Source of the DNA: Shewanella psychrophila
Lineage (GTDB): Bacteria > Pseudomonadota > Gammaproteobacteria > Enterobacterales > Shewanellaceae
Reading direction: 5' to 3'
Length of the DNA: 64,000 bases
Assembly (NCBI RefSeq): GCF_002005305.1
Contig: NZ_CP014782.1
Span: 5,642,001-5,706,000, forward strand
Translations under genes and position numbers: made by a program
Part shown: positions 1 to 8,318 of the stretch, one piece after another
Position numbering within the stretch: position 1 is the stretch's first letter
Layout of the letters: each line of letters opens with the position of its first letter
Notes under the pieces: model-generated
Databases searched by the model: none
What the model was told of the DNA's origin: nothing
The model's input: only the letters and a program-made list of their open reading frames with translations

Positions 1-200
1 CAGGACTGGTTACACTGCCGGGCATGATGACAGGTCAAATTTTAGGTGGCAGTGACCCTATGGTGGCCATTAAATATCAGCTGGTGATATTAGTCGCCAT
101 ATTTGTGATGTTGACTATTTCAGTCACACTCTCTTTGATATTAACCATAAGAACTTGTATTGAACCAACTGGATTAATAAAGATAAAAGCCATTAGATAA
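1..200 (+). CDS. fetB: FetB/YbbM-type ABC transporter permease, C-terminal end only
   Basis: The frame starting at base 3 is open for 65 codons to TAA at 198-200. It reads as the end of a FetB (UPF0014) permease: the family's GMMTGQILGGSDP loop is followed by one long hydrophobic helix and a short basic tail. FetAB is an inner-membrane ABC system linked to iron export. The start and most of the protein lie outside the window. A convergent hairpin follows at 226-261. The call rests on the conserved GMMTGQ segment, which I recognise from the family; the remaining sequence is too short for more. Confidence 0.72.
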   Translation, partial: GLVTLPGMMTGQILGGSDPMVAIKYQLVILVAIFVMLTISVTLSLILTIRTCIEPTGLIKIKAIR

Positions 201-225
201 TATAATCTACTTGTGGGTTTTCAGC

Positions 226-261
226 AATAATAAATCCAGCATAATCTCTGGACTTATTATT
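226..261. terminator. bidirectional terminator-like hairpin
   Basis: A 14-bp stem (226-239 with 248-261, one mismatch) surrounds an 8-nt loop and lies between the convergent fetB fragment and the barrel gene at 288. The outer stem is A/T rich, so T-rich tails arise on both strands. It probably ends both transcripts. Confidence 0.6.
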
Positions 262-287
262 AAACGACTTATTTAACCTATTTTAAA

Positions 288-905
288 TTAAAATCTATAA
301 TCAATACCAAAGTAAGCTTGCTGAGAGTCGTTTAAACTAAGTTCAGTTGTATGACCTAAATCATCAGTAACTCCTTTAGTATAATCTTGCTTCAGATAAC
401 GATAACCAATCTCTGCACTTACATTGTCACTAATATCCATCATAAAACCCGTTTGACCACCATAGACAAAGCCGCCTTTAGAGCCTAAGTGGCTGCCACT
501 CATCTCGGTATGAGCATAACCAGCTGTAGCACCAATAAACCAATTGATATTACTCTGCCCCATTGGAATTAAGTAATCATAAGAAGCAAGAAAGTTTTGC
601 TGAGTGAAGTCACCGTTACCTAGCTCCTTTGAGGTACCTGAATTATAGCTATAGGTACCATATACTCTATGCTCACTGCTGTTACCAAAGTATTTACCAG
701 CCCTAATTGAATAGACCACATCGTATTCACTCACCTTTAGGTTAAAATCTTCGGCAAACTGCTCTGGTTTAGGTGTGGTATGACTCTCTTCAAATACATT
801 TTTCTGTGAACCTACTGAACCACCTATAAACCAATCTGAAGCAAATGCTGGAGCTGCAGTTAAACTAGTAATCGATACGGCTAATAATAATTTATTCAAT
901 TTCAT
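288..905 (-). CDS. outer-membrane beta-barrel protein (OmpA/porin-like, 205 aa)
   Basis: The product starts MKLNKLLLAVSITSLTAAPAFA, a textbook signal peptide with cleavage after AFA. The mature part has alternating polar/aromatic strands typical of an 8-stranded barrel and ends in DYRF, the C-terminal Phe used by the BAM machinery. The ATG at 905 is chosen over the upstream codon at 1013 because it directly opens the signal peptide. Its role is not known; small barrels of this kind serve adhesion, membrane stability or small-molecule passage. It is a single-gene unit ending at the 226-261 hairpin. Confidence 0.75.
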   Translation of the reverse strand: MKLNKLLLAVSITSLTAAPAFASDWFIGGSVGSQKNVFEESHTTPKPEQFAEDFNLKVSEYDVVYSIRAGKYFGNSSEHRVYGTYSYNSGTSKELGNGDFTQQNFLASYDYLIPMGQSNINWFIGATAGYAHTEMSGSHLGSKGGFVYGGQTGFMMDISDNVSAEIGYRYLKQDYTKGVTDDLGHTTELSLNDSQQAYFGIDYRF

Positions 906-1108
906 AATATGCTCTCTTAAATTAATAAAGTACAAAGTTGTATTTTTAAATTGAACATAGATTATTATTAAGTGCCTGTATAAAAGCTGAACACTCGCCC
1001 ACAAAGTAAACATTAATTTAACATTAATTCAAAATTTAAATTTGAAATGAAATTTAAGACTTATTAATCTAAGAAAGAATAAAGCCGCTTAGCCTATATA
1101 TAAAACCC

Positions 1109-1117
1109 TTACATCTC
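1109..1117 (+). repeat. target-site duplication, left copy
   Basis: The 9-bp sequence TTACATCTC directly precedes the IS end and is repeated exactly at 2171-2179. Nine base pairs is the usual duplication for IS903-group elements. Confidence 0.85.
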
Positions 1118-2170
1118 GGCGTTGTTGATCAAATCCTCGCTATAGATGCAGCTACTCCAAGGGTTTGAGCTAACTAGGCAGGCTGTTTCCTAACTGGCAT
1201 TCCTAGTCTTATGACTTTGTTCATTGCCTTTACACCTGCCAGCGCTTCACCTACTTGAGCATTATAATCTCGTAGGCTAAGTTTCGGACTAATTAGTTGC
1301 TTATATCGGTACATTGCTGTTTCAGATAGCGACCGTAAGTGATAGTCATTTTCCTTCTTCCATTGCGCTAACTCATTATTTTTGAGGGCTCTCACTGCCT
1401 CGTTTCGAGGATGCCCATCCTCCCAAAACCCAGCACTGCTTCTTGGTGGGATAGTTGGTTTGCAACCTTTACGCTGAAGTAGTTTGTGACACGCTTTGGT
1501 GTCGTATGCGCCATCAGCAGAAACTTGTTTAATCTGTCTTCTTAACGGCTTGATTAATGTGGGTAACACTTCATTATCAGCAACGTTAACCAGAGTGACT
1601 TCTGCTGCTACGACTTCATGCGTATTCGCATCTACTGCGAGGTGTAACTTACGCCAGGTACGACGCTTTTCTTTACCATGCTTTCGAGTCTTCCATTCTC
1701 CCTCGCCGTAAACTTTGAGGCCCGTTGAATCAATCACTACATGTGCCACAGAGCCACGACTCGGTGAGCGATATTTGATATTTACGGTCTTGGCACGTTT
1801 GCTAATGCAGCTATAGCTTGGTGAGGTTAGTGGCACATCCATAAGCTGGAAAACCGAGGTAGTGAAACCTTCTAGTGCTCTCAGTGATAAGTTGAATACA
1901 CCTTTAACAACCAATGCAGTTTCAATAGCAACATCAGAGTAAATATACCCACGGCCACGGCGGCCGTGATGTTCAGAGCAACACCAAGAGCTAATGGCGT
2001 GCTCATCAATCCAAAAGGTCAAGGACCCTCGATTAATCAATGCCTTATTGTACTGAGACCAATTGGTCATTTTACGCTTAGCTTTACCCATCTTGATGTT
2101 TCCAATAACCACATTGGAAGATCAGATCACATAAGCTGCAAAAGGTTCAATCGATTTAGGAAACAAGGCC
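1118..2170 (-). mobile_element. IS5-family (IS903 group) insertion sequence, complete, 1053 bp
   Basis: The ends are imperfect inverted repeats: the left end begins GGCGTTGTTG and the complement of the right end begins GGCCTTGTTT, with further matches at AAATC and GCAGCT inward. The element carries one intact transposase gene and is flanked by an exact 9-bp repeat, so it looks complete and fairly recently inserted. Joining the flanks restores CCTTACA-TCTC-TGTAAGG, a perfect 7-bp hairpin that would have followed the hydrolase gene at 2217, so the element landed in a terminator-like stem-loop. Confidence 0.88.
1174..2091 (-). CDS. IS5-family transposase
   Basis: A DDE transposase of about 305 aa. 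The first catalytic Asp is in VIDSTGLKVYGEGEW, the second in SADGAYD, and the C-terminal part has Y-x2-R-x3-E-x6-K (YHLRSLSETAMYRYK), the signature of the IS4/IS5 group that supplies the catalytic Glu. I start it at MGKAKRKMTNW (2091), since IS903-type proteins begin this way; seven more codons are open upstream. No frameshift is seen, so the enzyme is probably active. Confidence 0.88.
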   Translation of the reverse strand: MGKAKRKMTNWSQYNKALINRGSLTFWIDEHAISSWCCSEHHGRRGRGYIYSDVAIETALVVKGVFNLSLRALEGFTTSVFQLMDVPLTSPSYSCISKRAKTVNIKYRSPSRGSVAHVVIDSTGLKVYGEGEWKTRKHGKEKRRTWRKLHLAVDANTHEVVAAEVTLVNVADNEVLPTLIKPLRRQIKQVSADGAYDTKACHKLLQRKGCKPTIPPRSSAGFWEDGHPRNEAVRALKNNELAQWKKENDYHLRSLSETAMYRYKQLISPKLSLRDYNAQVGEALAGVKAMNKVIRLGMPVRKQPA

Positions 2171-2179
2171 TTACATCTC
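2171..2179 (+). repeat. target-site duplication, right copy
   Basis: Exact copy of TTACATCTC at 1109-1117, abutting the right end of the insertion sequence. Confidence 0.85.
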
Positions 2180-2216
2180 TGTAAGGACTTGTACTCATTC
2201 TAGAGCAATCTGAGAA

Positions 2217-2834
2217 CTAGTTTCTGGCAAAGTAGCTATTCATCACATAGTTATATGAGGTTGTATGATCTGCTAAGACCTGACCTAGTTCCATGCCTTT
2301 TTCACAGCGCCAGTCTGACATTATCTCGGCTAGAACCGATGCCCAAGTTGTCACTTTTACGCCTGCTTGAGTCAATCTGTGAATAGACGCCTGCTGAACT
2401 ATCTTATTCCAGGTGGCCGAAGCATCGATAACCGCATACACATCATAACCTTCTTCGACTGCACTCAAGGCCGGAAACATCAGACATACATCGGTGACGA
2501 TTCCCGCCATGATGATCTTCTTACGGCCCGTGGCTTCAATAGCTGATTTAAATGCTGAGCTGTGCCAGGCATTGATCTCCCCTTCACGATTGATCACCTT
2601 ATCACCAAGTATATGGGTGATTTCAGGCATTATCGGGCCATTAGGTCCGTCGGCTAGGCTCGCCGTCACCACCGAAGGTAAGTCTAATGTTTTAGCCATA
2701 CTACACAGACCCTGAATATTATTCTTAACCACTAACGGGTGCTCATCGGCGCAGCTAACCAATAGGCCTGTCTGGTGATCTATCATGGCAAGTACGGCAT
2801 TATCCGGCGTTAGCACTTCTGAAAATTTACTCAT
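2217..2834 (-). CDS. ycaC: YcaC-like cysteine hydrolase (isochorismatase family)
   Basis: A 205-aa isochorismatase-fold protein that resembles E. coli YcaC closely in the REGEINAW, AGIVTDVC and FPALSAVEEG blocks. By that alignment the catalytic residues would be Asp19, Arg83 and Cys117, with the Cys in TDVC. Substrate is unknown for this subfamily; amide or ester hydrolysis is expected in the cytoplasm. ATG at 2834 is preceded by AAGGAAAG and is preferred to the codon at 2849. It is co-oriented with the pirin gene 60 bp upstream and probably co-transcribed. The IS element sits just downstream in what was its terminator-like hairpin. Confidence 0.82.
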   Translation of the reverse strand: MSKFSEVLTPDNAVLAMIDHQTGLLVSCADEHPLVVKNNIQGLCSMAKTLDLPSVVTASLADGPNGPIMPEITHILGDKVINREGEINAWHSSAFKSAIEATGRKKIIMAGIVTDVCLMFPALSAVEEGYDVYAVIDASATWNKIVQQASIHRLTQAGVKVTTWASVLAEIMSDWRCEKGMELGQVLADHTTSYNYVMNSYFARN

Positions 2835-2894
2835 TTTACTTTCCTTCATCTGAATTATTATCAGAATATGTTAATTAGTACTTTTTAATGCTCG

Positions 2895-3569
2895 CTAGCG
2901 TTGATCGATCACTATGACTTGGGCACTGGTTAACGCCACCAGCGTAAACGCCTCACTTCGCACCAAAGTTCCGGCTTCAAAACGCTCTCCGTTTATCTCA
3001 ATCTCGCCATCACTGACATACATAAGGCTTACAGTATCTTGTTCGAAGCCATTACCCGTCTCCAAGTTGGCGACGCTTATTCGTGTATGGCTATCGAAGG
3101 TTTGTGTTTGTCCCATCTCACCTCCGTAGATACGGGTTAACTCACCGACTTTTGGGGTATATAACTTATAGCCTGCCTTTTCTCCGCTGCGCTCGGGTAG
3201 AACCCAGAGCTGTATCATCTGGTTCTCTTCATTGTCAGGATTGACTTCATTATGAGAAAAACCTTCTCCACCCGCTCTCTGCACCTGAGCCTGCCTGGCA
3301 TTCATCATCTGACCATGTTCAAGGGAGCCTTCATGATTGATACGGCCTTTGACCATCACAGAGATAACATCGACCTCTTTATGCCCATGCATCAAGGTCT
3401 CCCCTTTGGGCATAAACCTCGCATCTGCTAGGTAGACAAAATTGCCTAACCCTTCCCATGTCTGAGGGTTACGATTTGGACCGAAGGCTTTCTTGTCCAT
3501 CACGAGCTGGTGCTCTTTTAATCCGGCAAAACCACCTTCGCGTAAATCTGATGTTGTTAAAATTTCCAT
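2895..3569 (-). CDS. pirin-family bicupin protein
   Basis: A 224-aa cupin protein with the pirin metal-site pattern: HGHKEVD near residues 62-68 and SHNE near 106-109 supply the His/His/His/Glu ligands. Bacterial pirins include quercetin 2,3-dioxygenases and regulatory partners of metabolic enzymes, so function cannot be fixed from sequence. ATG at 3569 follows an AAGGGG Shine-Dalgarno. It is divergent from a LysR regulator (3728) and upstream of the YcaC-like gene, an arrangement suggesting LysR control of a small stress or aromatic-detoxification operon. Confidence 0.82.
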   Translation of the reverse strand: MEILTTSDLREGGFAGLKEHQLVMDKKAFGPNRNPQTWEGLGNFVYLADARFMPKGETLMHGHKEVDVISVMVKGRINHEGSLEHGQMMNARQAQVQRAGGEGFSHNEVNPDNEENQMIQLWVLPERSGEKAGYKLYTPKVGELTRIYGGEMGQTQTFDSHTRISVANLETGNGFEQDTVSLMYVSDGEIEINGERFEAGTLVRSEAFTLVALTSAQVIVIDQR

Positions 3570-3654
3570 CTTGTGACCCCTTATCTTTTCCAGCCCTTAG
3601 TGACTGGTGATGGATTAATAATAGCCCTCGAACCAAATGGGATAAACATGACAA

Positions 3655-3670
3655 AATAGAAACAACTATT
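3655..3670. promoter_or_regulatory. possible LysR operator in the divergent intergenic region
   Basis: AATAG and CTATT are separated by 6 bp in the 158-bp gap between the pirin and lysR genes. The outer T/A placement fits the loose T-N11-A pattern bound by LysR proteins. Evidence is position and symmetry only. Confidence 0.3.
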
Positions 3671-3727
3671 CTGTTTTAGGTTACAATTATTGTTGACGAA
3701 TTTGGCGAGTAACAGAGGAGCGCTGAA

Positions 3728-4612
3728 GTGCAAAACATTAATGATATGTTGGTATTTTCCGAGGTGATTAAAGCGGGTAGCTTTACCAAGGCTGCCACAG
3801 TGCTGAACTTGCCCAAGTCCAACATCAGCCGTAAGCTCACTCGGCTAGAAACGCATCTGGGGGTGCGGCTTATCGAACGCACAACTCGTAGTATTCACCT
3901 TACCGAAGTAGGCCAGATATACTTGCAACACTGTCAACGTATTCAGGAAGAAGTTGAATCAGCCGAGTTATGCGTTGACCATTTAGTTGAAAGCCCCAGA
4001 GGTCAGCTAAAAATCTGTGTCTCTGTCACCATAGGGCAACAGATAATCAGTAAATATCTGAGTGACTATATTGAACAGTATCCAGATGTGGATGTGAGTC
4101 TTGAGCTGACAAATAGGCGTATCGATCTCGTGGAGGAAGGGTTTGATCTGGCTATTCGAATTGGAGAGCTAGAGGACTCTAGTATTATTGCAAAATACTT
4201 AGGTCAATTAGAGAGAAAGCTATGCGCAAGCCCATCACTCATAGATAAACATATGTTACCGTTTCACCCCACAGATTTAGCACAACTACCTTGCCTCTTT
4301 ATGACCAGCGGTATGCCTAAAAATCAATGGCTGTTACGCCAAGCTGATATCCTGGAGCAGATTCAGGTAAAGCCAAAGGTGGAATTGAATGATTTTCTCT
4401 CACTGAGCCATCTATGTATTTCAGGTTGTGGCGTGACTATGTTGCCCTCTTACCTGTGTGATGAGGCCATCGATGAAGGAAACTTGTTGCATATACTACC
4501 AGACTGGCAGTGCCCTCCTTCGAAAGTTTATGCACTCTACCCCAGCCATAAGAGCATAACGCCTAAAGTCCGCTCTATGTTGAGCTTCTTAGAAAAAGTG
4601 TTCAAGCCCTAA
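3728..4612 (+). CDS. LysR-family transcriptional regulator
   Basis: A 294-aa regulator with an N-terminal winged helix-turn-helix (AGSFTKAATVLNLPKSNISR, residues about 17-36) and a periplasmic-binding-protein-like effector domain (about 90-290). It belongs to the large group that includes DsdC/AaeR-like regulators of divergent genes. The start is GTG at 3728 with AGGAG seven bases upstream. It is transcribed away from the pirin-ycaC pair and most likely controls it and itself. Effector unknown. Confidence 0.88.
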   Translation: MQNINDMLVFSEVIKAGSFTKAATVLNLPKSNISRKLTRLETHLGVRLIERTTRSIHLTEVGQIYLQHCQRIQEEVESAELCVDHLVESPRGQLKICVSVTIGQQIISKYLSDYIEQYPDVDVSLELTNRRIDLVEEGFDLAIRIGELEDSSIIAKYLGQLERKLCASPSLIDKHMLPFHPTDLAQLPCLFMTSGMPKNQWLLRQADILEQIQVKPKVELNDFLSLSHLCISGCGVTMLPSYLCDEAIDEGNLLHILPDWQCPPSKVYALYPSHKSITPKVRSMLSFLEKVFKP

Positions 4613-4736
4613 GCCCCTATTACAAAGCAAGCTAGTCACGATTAACGAAGAAGCAGTCAAGTCGGTAAACTAGAGACAAAGGTCAAAAGGTTATTGATAG
4701 AGGATTACTGGAGAACAGAAATAGAAAAGGTAACCA

Positions 4737-5114
4737 TCAAACGAATAGCGCAATAACACTGCCTATGGATGCCGCGGCTTTTAAATATTTTCCCACAGTG
4801 CAGCTACAATCATCTTCTTTGTTTGTCGAGTCACCTATGCCATCAGGCAAGATAGAGTCCAGCGCATCTTCAAACCAAGATGAGTCCTCTTGTTCACTAG
4901 GACGATTCGAGTTCAGAGGGCTTGCATTCGCATTCATAGATTGACTGGCTTGAGGAAACTGAGCACTAAGCTGCCTAGCTTCAGATGATAGATGCACTTG
5001 TGAAGCTGCAGTTACATGACTAGCCGCTGTTCGCGCCCCTTGGTTACTCGGTGGCAAATTCACTGAATAGTTATTCAGCCCATTAATAGGGGCTCCAACG
5101 CTGGTTATGGTCAT
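4737..5114 (-). CDS. small unknown protein at the end of the surface-protein island
   Basis: 125 aa from the ATG at 5114, which has a GGGGGA ribosome site. The N-terminal half is Ser/Ala/Gln/Asn rich and looks disordered. A Cys pair (DDCSC) lies before a short C-terminal hydrophobic stretch (AAASIGSVIALFV). There is no signal peptide. I recognise no family. It is the last of five co-oriented genes in the DUF4347 island, 107 bp after the barrel gene, and may be co-transcribed with it. Confidence 0.5.
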   Translation of the reverse strand: MTITSVGAPINGLNNYSVNLPPSNQGARTAASHVTAASQVHLSSEARQLSAQFPQASQSMNANASPLNSNRPSEQEDSSWFEDALDSILPDGIGDSTNKEDDCSCTVGKYLKAAASIGSVIALFV

Positions 5115-5221
5115 AATTCCCCCAAGACAATCATAGTACAAGGTCAACAATACTATTTAACATGTTGAACAGCAAAACATTTAACTGATACATCTTGTAT
5201 CAGCGCTTGGCTGTAAGCCTG

Positions 5222-5962
5222 TTAAAATCTATAGTCCAGATATATCCCAAACTGATCGAACCCATCTTCTTGTATTTCTAAGTTGTGCCAGTCAAACCTA
5301 ACATTGACCTTATCTGATAAACGATATTTTACGCCTAAACCTAGGTAAGGAGAGAGTCCATCTTCACTGGTACTATTCGAAATGCTGTTCGACCTGTCCT
5401 GTTGCCAACGATAGGCTCCTAAATAAACCTGACTTGAAATTGCTGACGATAACTCGAAGTTATAGCCTAAGCTGACTCCCCAGCCAGTGTATAATTGAGC
5501 TTGATAAGATGTATACGTGTAAGGATTATCACTAGCATCAACAAAAGAAAAACTATCTAAGGATAAACCGACTTCAATCGACTCAACTGAGACTTGCCAT
5601 TTTGGCGTAAATTTATAACCGATCTCTAAAGGGTTACCACCATTGAGTTTCAGATCTAAGGTCAACTTCTGCTGTTGCGAGCTACTCACGTCAGAATTTA
5701 GGTATGGAATCGCTCCCAAAATAAACTTATTAACTCTTGCCTCATATACCTCATTTGCTGAGGTCTGAAATATAAATAAGCAACACAACACCCCCAGCCA
5801 TGCGAAGGGGAAAGAGAGTGATTTTTTACTTGATGATTCTTTGGCTTTACTCTCATTCAAAGCCATATTTCTACGTGGCTGGTTCACTAGAATCAAGCTA
5901 AGAACCGAGAGTCCCCGTACAATATAATTATGGCTATCTCTGCTGACTATTGACGTTTTCAT
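5222..5962 (-). CDS. outer-membrane beta-barrel protein paired with the DUF4347 gene (246 aa)
   Basis: Amphipathic strands with GYKF, SLGYNF, GLGVKYRL and a final YLDYRF indicate an 8-stranded barrel. The same pattern, in the same order, is found in the last 200 residues of the giant frame at 7524-17921, so the two are paralogues. ATG at 5962 has a good GGAG six bases away. From it the leader is unusually long: about 65 residues before cleavage near QTSA-NEV, with a classical hydrophobic core only at FAWLGVLCCLFIF. A later in-frame ATG at 5866 would give a standard signal peptide but has a poorer ribosome site. Function is unknown. Confidence 0.68.
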   Translation of the reverse strand: MKTSIVSRDSHNYIVRGLSVLSLILVNQPRRNMALNESKAKESSSKKSLSFPFAWLGVLCCLFIFQTSANEVYEARVNKFILGAIPYLNSDVSSSQQQKLTLDLKLNGGNPLEIGYKFTPKWQVSVESIEVGLSLDSFSFVDASDNPYTYTSYQAQLYTGWGVSLGYNFELSSAISSQVYLGAYRWQQDRSNSISNSTSEDGLSPYLGLGVKYRLSDKVNVRFDWHNLEIQEDGFDQFGIYLDYRF

Positions 5963-6092
5963 GATGCACTCCATTGGCAATATGCAGTTCACTAATACAC
6001 TGCAATAGCTAAGCCAACTCAGTACTCCACTCTATTTTTCAATCGCTTATTTTGTGTAGAAAAAGTGACAAAATACTTACACTCTATGAAAT

Positions 6093-6115
6093 AAAAAATG
6101 CACAACGAGAAGCAC
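6093..6115 (-). promoter_or_regulatory. third, weaker copy of the island's upstream motif
   Basis: On the minus strand the stretch contains TTGTGCATTTTTTATTT, matching the core TRTGCAKTTTG of the stronger copies at 6945-6965 and 18041-18061. It lies 131 bp before the barrel start at 5962, close to the 120-125 bp of the other two. Confidence 0.45.
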
Positions 6116-6166
6116 AATTAGCTTCTCGTGATTTATAAAAATACAGCTTAATATCAGCACACATTA

Positions 6167-6820
6167 TTAGGGTTGATGCACCGATTGAATAAATCCACGA
6201 CTAGGTTTAGACGCTAGCTCGATGCCCTTTGTCTGAGACACTAATTTCCAGGCCCGACCTTCACTAAGCTCACCGTTAATATCCACAGCCATAGTCACAT
6301 CTAAAGATGTTAAATCAGCTAATGTGTCAACAAAGCGCTTTTCAAGCCTTCCTGAGGTTAAGTTGCATCCGTATAGGCTTAATTCGGTCCCTTGGTTGAA
6401 ATATGTCGCTATTTCGCGCATTAGAGACGCTTGCTCGATAATGTAATAATTATCTATCCATCTGCCAGCAAGCAAAAGTGCGCTGGTAGACGCATGGGAT
6501 ATAATGGATATACGTGACACTCGGCCTGTTTGTTCAATGGCATTTAAAATCTGTTGCAGAGGCTCCTGATTTGGTTGAAGAAAAACAACATTGGGATAAC
6601 TGACACTCCCTCCTTGCCGTTTGGATCTATCATCAAGTGCTTCGACTAACATTTGGGGATCATGCACCGCTAGATCGATAATAATAAGCTCCCTTTCCAA
6701 GTACTCATGCTTCGCCTGTTTCGAGTCATCGACCGCCAACAACGGCAGACAGTAAACAAAGCAGATCGCAATCAAGAAAGCTAAAAAATAGCTATAGCAG
6801 CGGCTAAAAAGAGGATTCAT
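6167..6820 (-). CDS. stand-alone DUF4347 domain protein, secreted
   Basis: 217 aa from ATG 6820, which follows GGAG. Residues 1-30 are a signal peptide ending near LLAV. The rest is a single DUF4347 domain: RELIIIDLAVHDPQML, EPLQQI-NAIE, SIISHAS, LLLAGRWID and LSLYGCNLTSG align with the same blocks near the N terminus of the giant protein (17921 frame). DUF4347 normally heads very large bacterial adhesins; finding it alone is unusual. The conserved His (SHAS) and Cys (YGCN) about 45 residues apart resemble a clan-CD cysteine peptidase dyad, but that is an inference. It may act with the barrel gene downstream. Confidence 0.75.
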   Translation of the reverse strand: MNPLFSRCYSYFLAFLIAICFVYCLPLLAVDDSKQAKHEYLERELIIIDLAVHDPQMLVEALDDRSKRQGGSVSYPNVVFLQPNQEPLQQILNAIEQTGRVSRISIISHASTSALLLAGRWIDNYYIIEQASLMREIATYFNQGTELSLYGCNLTSGRLEKRFVDTLADLTSLDVTMAVDINGELSEGRAWKLVSQTKGIELASKPSRGFIQSVHQP

Positions 6821-6905
6821 AGTCAACTCCAATAATATTGTGTTATCTACTCCTCAATAATGTGCATAGACCATACCAGAAAACTAATTTACTAATTTTC
6901 AAAGC

Positions 6906-6965
6906 CTTATATTTATCCCCAACAATTAGAGTTGGTAATAAATCACAAAATGCACAGCAAAATGC
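6906..6965 (-). promoter_or_regulatory. promoter of the stand-alone DUF4347 gene with shared motif
   Basis: On the minus strand a motif GCATTTTGCTGTGCATTTTG (6946-6965) is followed 34 nt later by a -10-like TATAAG (6906-6911) and the start codon at 6820. The giant gene has nearly the same motif and a TATAAT 33 nt downstream. No good -35 box is seen, as expected where an activator recruits polymerase. Confidence 0.55.
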
Positions 6966-7050
6966 AAAAATGTCACTAAGATTGGAGTTTAGTAGACCTA
7001 GCTTAGGAAGCGTACTACCCGATTTCAGATCATCTTAGCTATCTAAATCG

Positions 7051-7470
7051 TTAAAGTGGTGTGGCCTGATACTCTAATGAAATGACCCAATCACGATTTT
7101 TATCTTGTTCATTCACCCAAGTAAAACAATAATTTTGATCTGAGTGAGTATTAAAATAACTGCTTAGACTTGATTGTTTATCCTCATCAAAGGCGAGTAA
7201 AACCTCTTCACCTTGGTGATAGTGCACACTAAACGTTGTTATTTCAGCCGATGTGTAATTGAAGCTAACTCTGTATTTTGAGGGGATTGCGACGCATTTT
7301 TCGATCATGGTACCCGCCGCTTTTCGTATTAGCAGCTCTACCCGTGAGCTAATTATTTGGCCAGTCTCCATGGCGTGAGTGGCTTCATGGGCATAGCCCT
7401 CCCAAGCAGCCATACTACAACACACAGCTCCAGATAAACCTAATAGCGCTAAGCCAGAAACTTTTTTCAT
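7051..7470 (-). CDS. small secreted protein following the giant adhesin gene
   Basis: 139 aa from ATG 7470, with AGGG upstream. The N terminus MKKVSGLALLGLSGAVCCSM is a signal peptide; the Cys pair could also be a lipobox-like site but lacks the usual L-x-G-C. The mature part has further Cys residues (EKCVAIP, NYCFTW), which could form a periplasmic disulphide. I recognise no family. It begins 53 bp after the giant frame ends and is probably co-transcribed, so a role as an accessory or chaperone for the adhesin or its barrel is plausible. Confidence 0.6.
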   Translation of the reverse strand: MKKVSGLALLGLSGAVCCSMAAWEGYAHEATHAMETGQIISSRVELLIRKAAGTMIEKCVAIPSKYRVSFNYTSAEITTFSVHYHQGEEVLLAFDEDKQSSLSSYFNTHSDQNYCFTWVNEQDKNRDWVISLEYQATPL

Positions 7471-7523
7471 AATCATCCCTAATTGTCTTCTAATACCCAT
7501 TTACTTAAATTTATGTCATAAAT

Positions 7524-8318
7524 CTAAAATAGATATTGCATGCCAGCACCGAGCAAATCGCGGTTAGTATCATCTAGTTCAACATGGCTCCATTGCACTG
7601 ATAAGCGAATATTTTTAGATAATGCATACTCTAAACCTAGTCCTCCATAGAAAGAATTTCCATCCTGTTCGCTTGTTGCAACCTTCTTAGTATCAATATC
7701 ATAAGAAGTATAATCTGATCGCCAGCTAAGCAGTCCCCCGTGTAACAACACACTAAAGTCACCGGCAAATTGGTACCTATAACCTAAATTAAGCCCTACT
7801 CCCTTTGCCGAGCTAGGGTAAAACTGACTCGCCGTGGCATAAAATGCTTGTGGGTTATCCGTTGCACCTTTAATTCTGACACTCACTTCACCTAAATCGA
7901 CATACTCCAATGTTGCTGACCAATTAGCGGTAAAAGCATAACCTACGCCTAGCTTCCAACCTGTAGTAGAGGTATCTAATTCAATCACTTCAGCAGTCAA
8001 CCCAGCATCTGCAAGTAAAGCATTAATATCACTTGCCCCTTCAGATGTTTGAGACTGTCCATATAGACCAGATACAAACCACCCCACCAGCTCATCATTC
8101 CCAGATTCATTGTCTACGTCTACGGCTATGGCATTTCGAGAAAATACTGAGACTGAGACTGAGACTGAGACTAAAAAGAACAGGGGAAAATAGGCTAATG
8201 ATTGCAAATGCTTATACTTGTGACTCAAACGCTGTTTATTAAGTAGCAATATTGTTCTCAAGGTTTTATTTCTAAAGAAGCCGACGACTATCAATAAATA
8301 CAGGGTAATGGTTTGCAT
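7524..8318 (-). CDS. probable internally initiated barrel protein inside the giant frame
   Basis: ATG at 8318 lies in frame with the giant gene (its codon 3202) and is preceded by TGGAGGAAGT, a near-ideal Shine-Dalgarno with correct spacing. Initiation here would give 264 aa: a long leader, a signal peptide core (FPLFFLVSVSVSVSV) with cleavage after NAIA, and an 8-stranded barrel ending in Phe. This mirrors the separate barrel gene at 5222-5962. The GGA-GGA codons encode the Gly-Gly of the sorting-like motif and also form the ribosome site. Whether one long chain or two proteins are made cannot be decided from sequence. Confidence 0.5.
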   Translation of the reverse strand: MQTITLYLLIVVGFFRNKTLRTILLLNKQRLSHKYKHLQSLAYFPLFFLVSVSVSVSVFSRNAIAVDVDNESGNDELVGWFVSGLYGQSQTSEGASDINALLADAGLTAEVIELDTSTTGWKLGVGYAFTANWSATLEYVDLGEVSVRIKGATDNPQAFYATASQFYPSSAKGVGLNLGYRYQFAGDFSVLLHGGLLSWRSDYTSYDIDTKKVATSEQDGNSFYGGLGLEYALSKNIRLSVQWSHVELDDTNRDLLGAGMQYLF

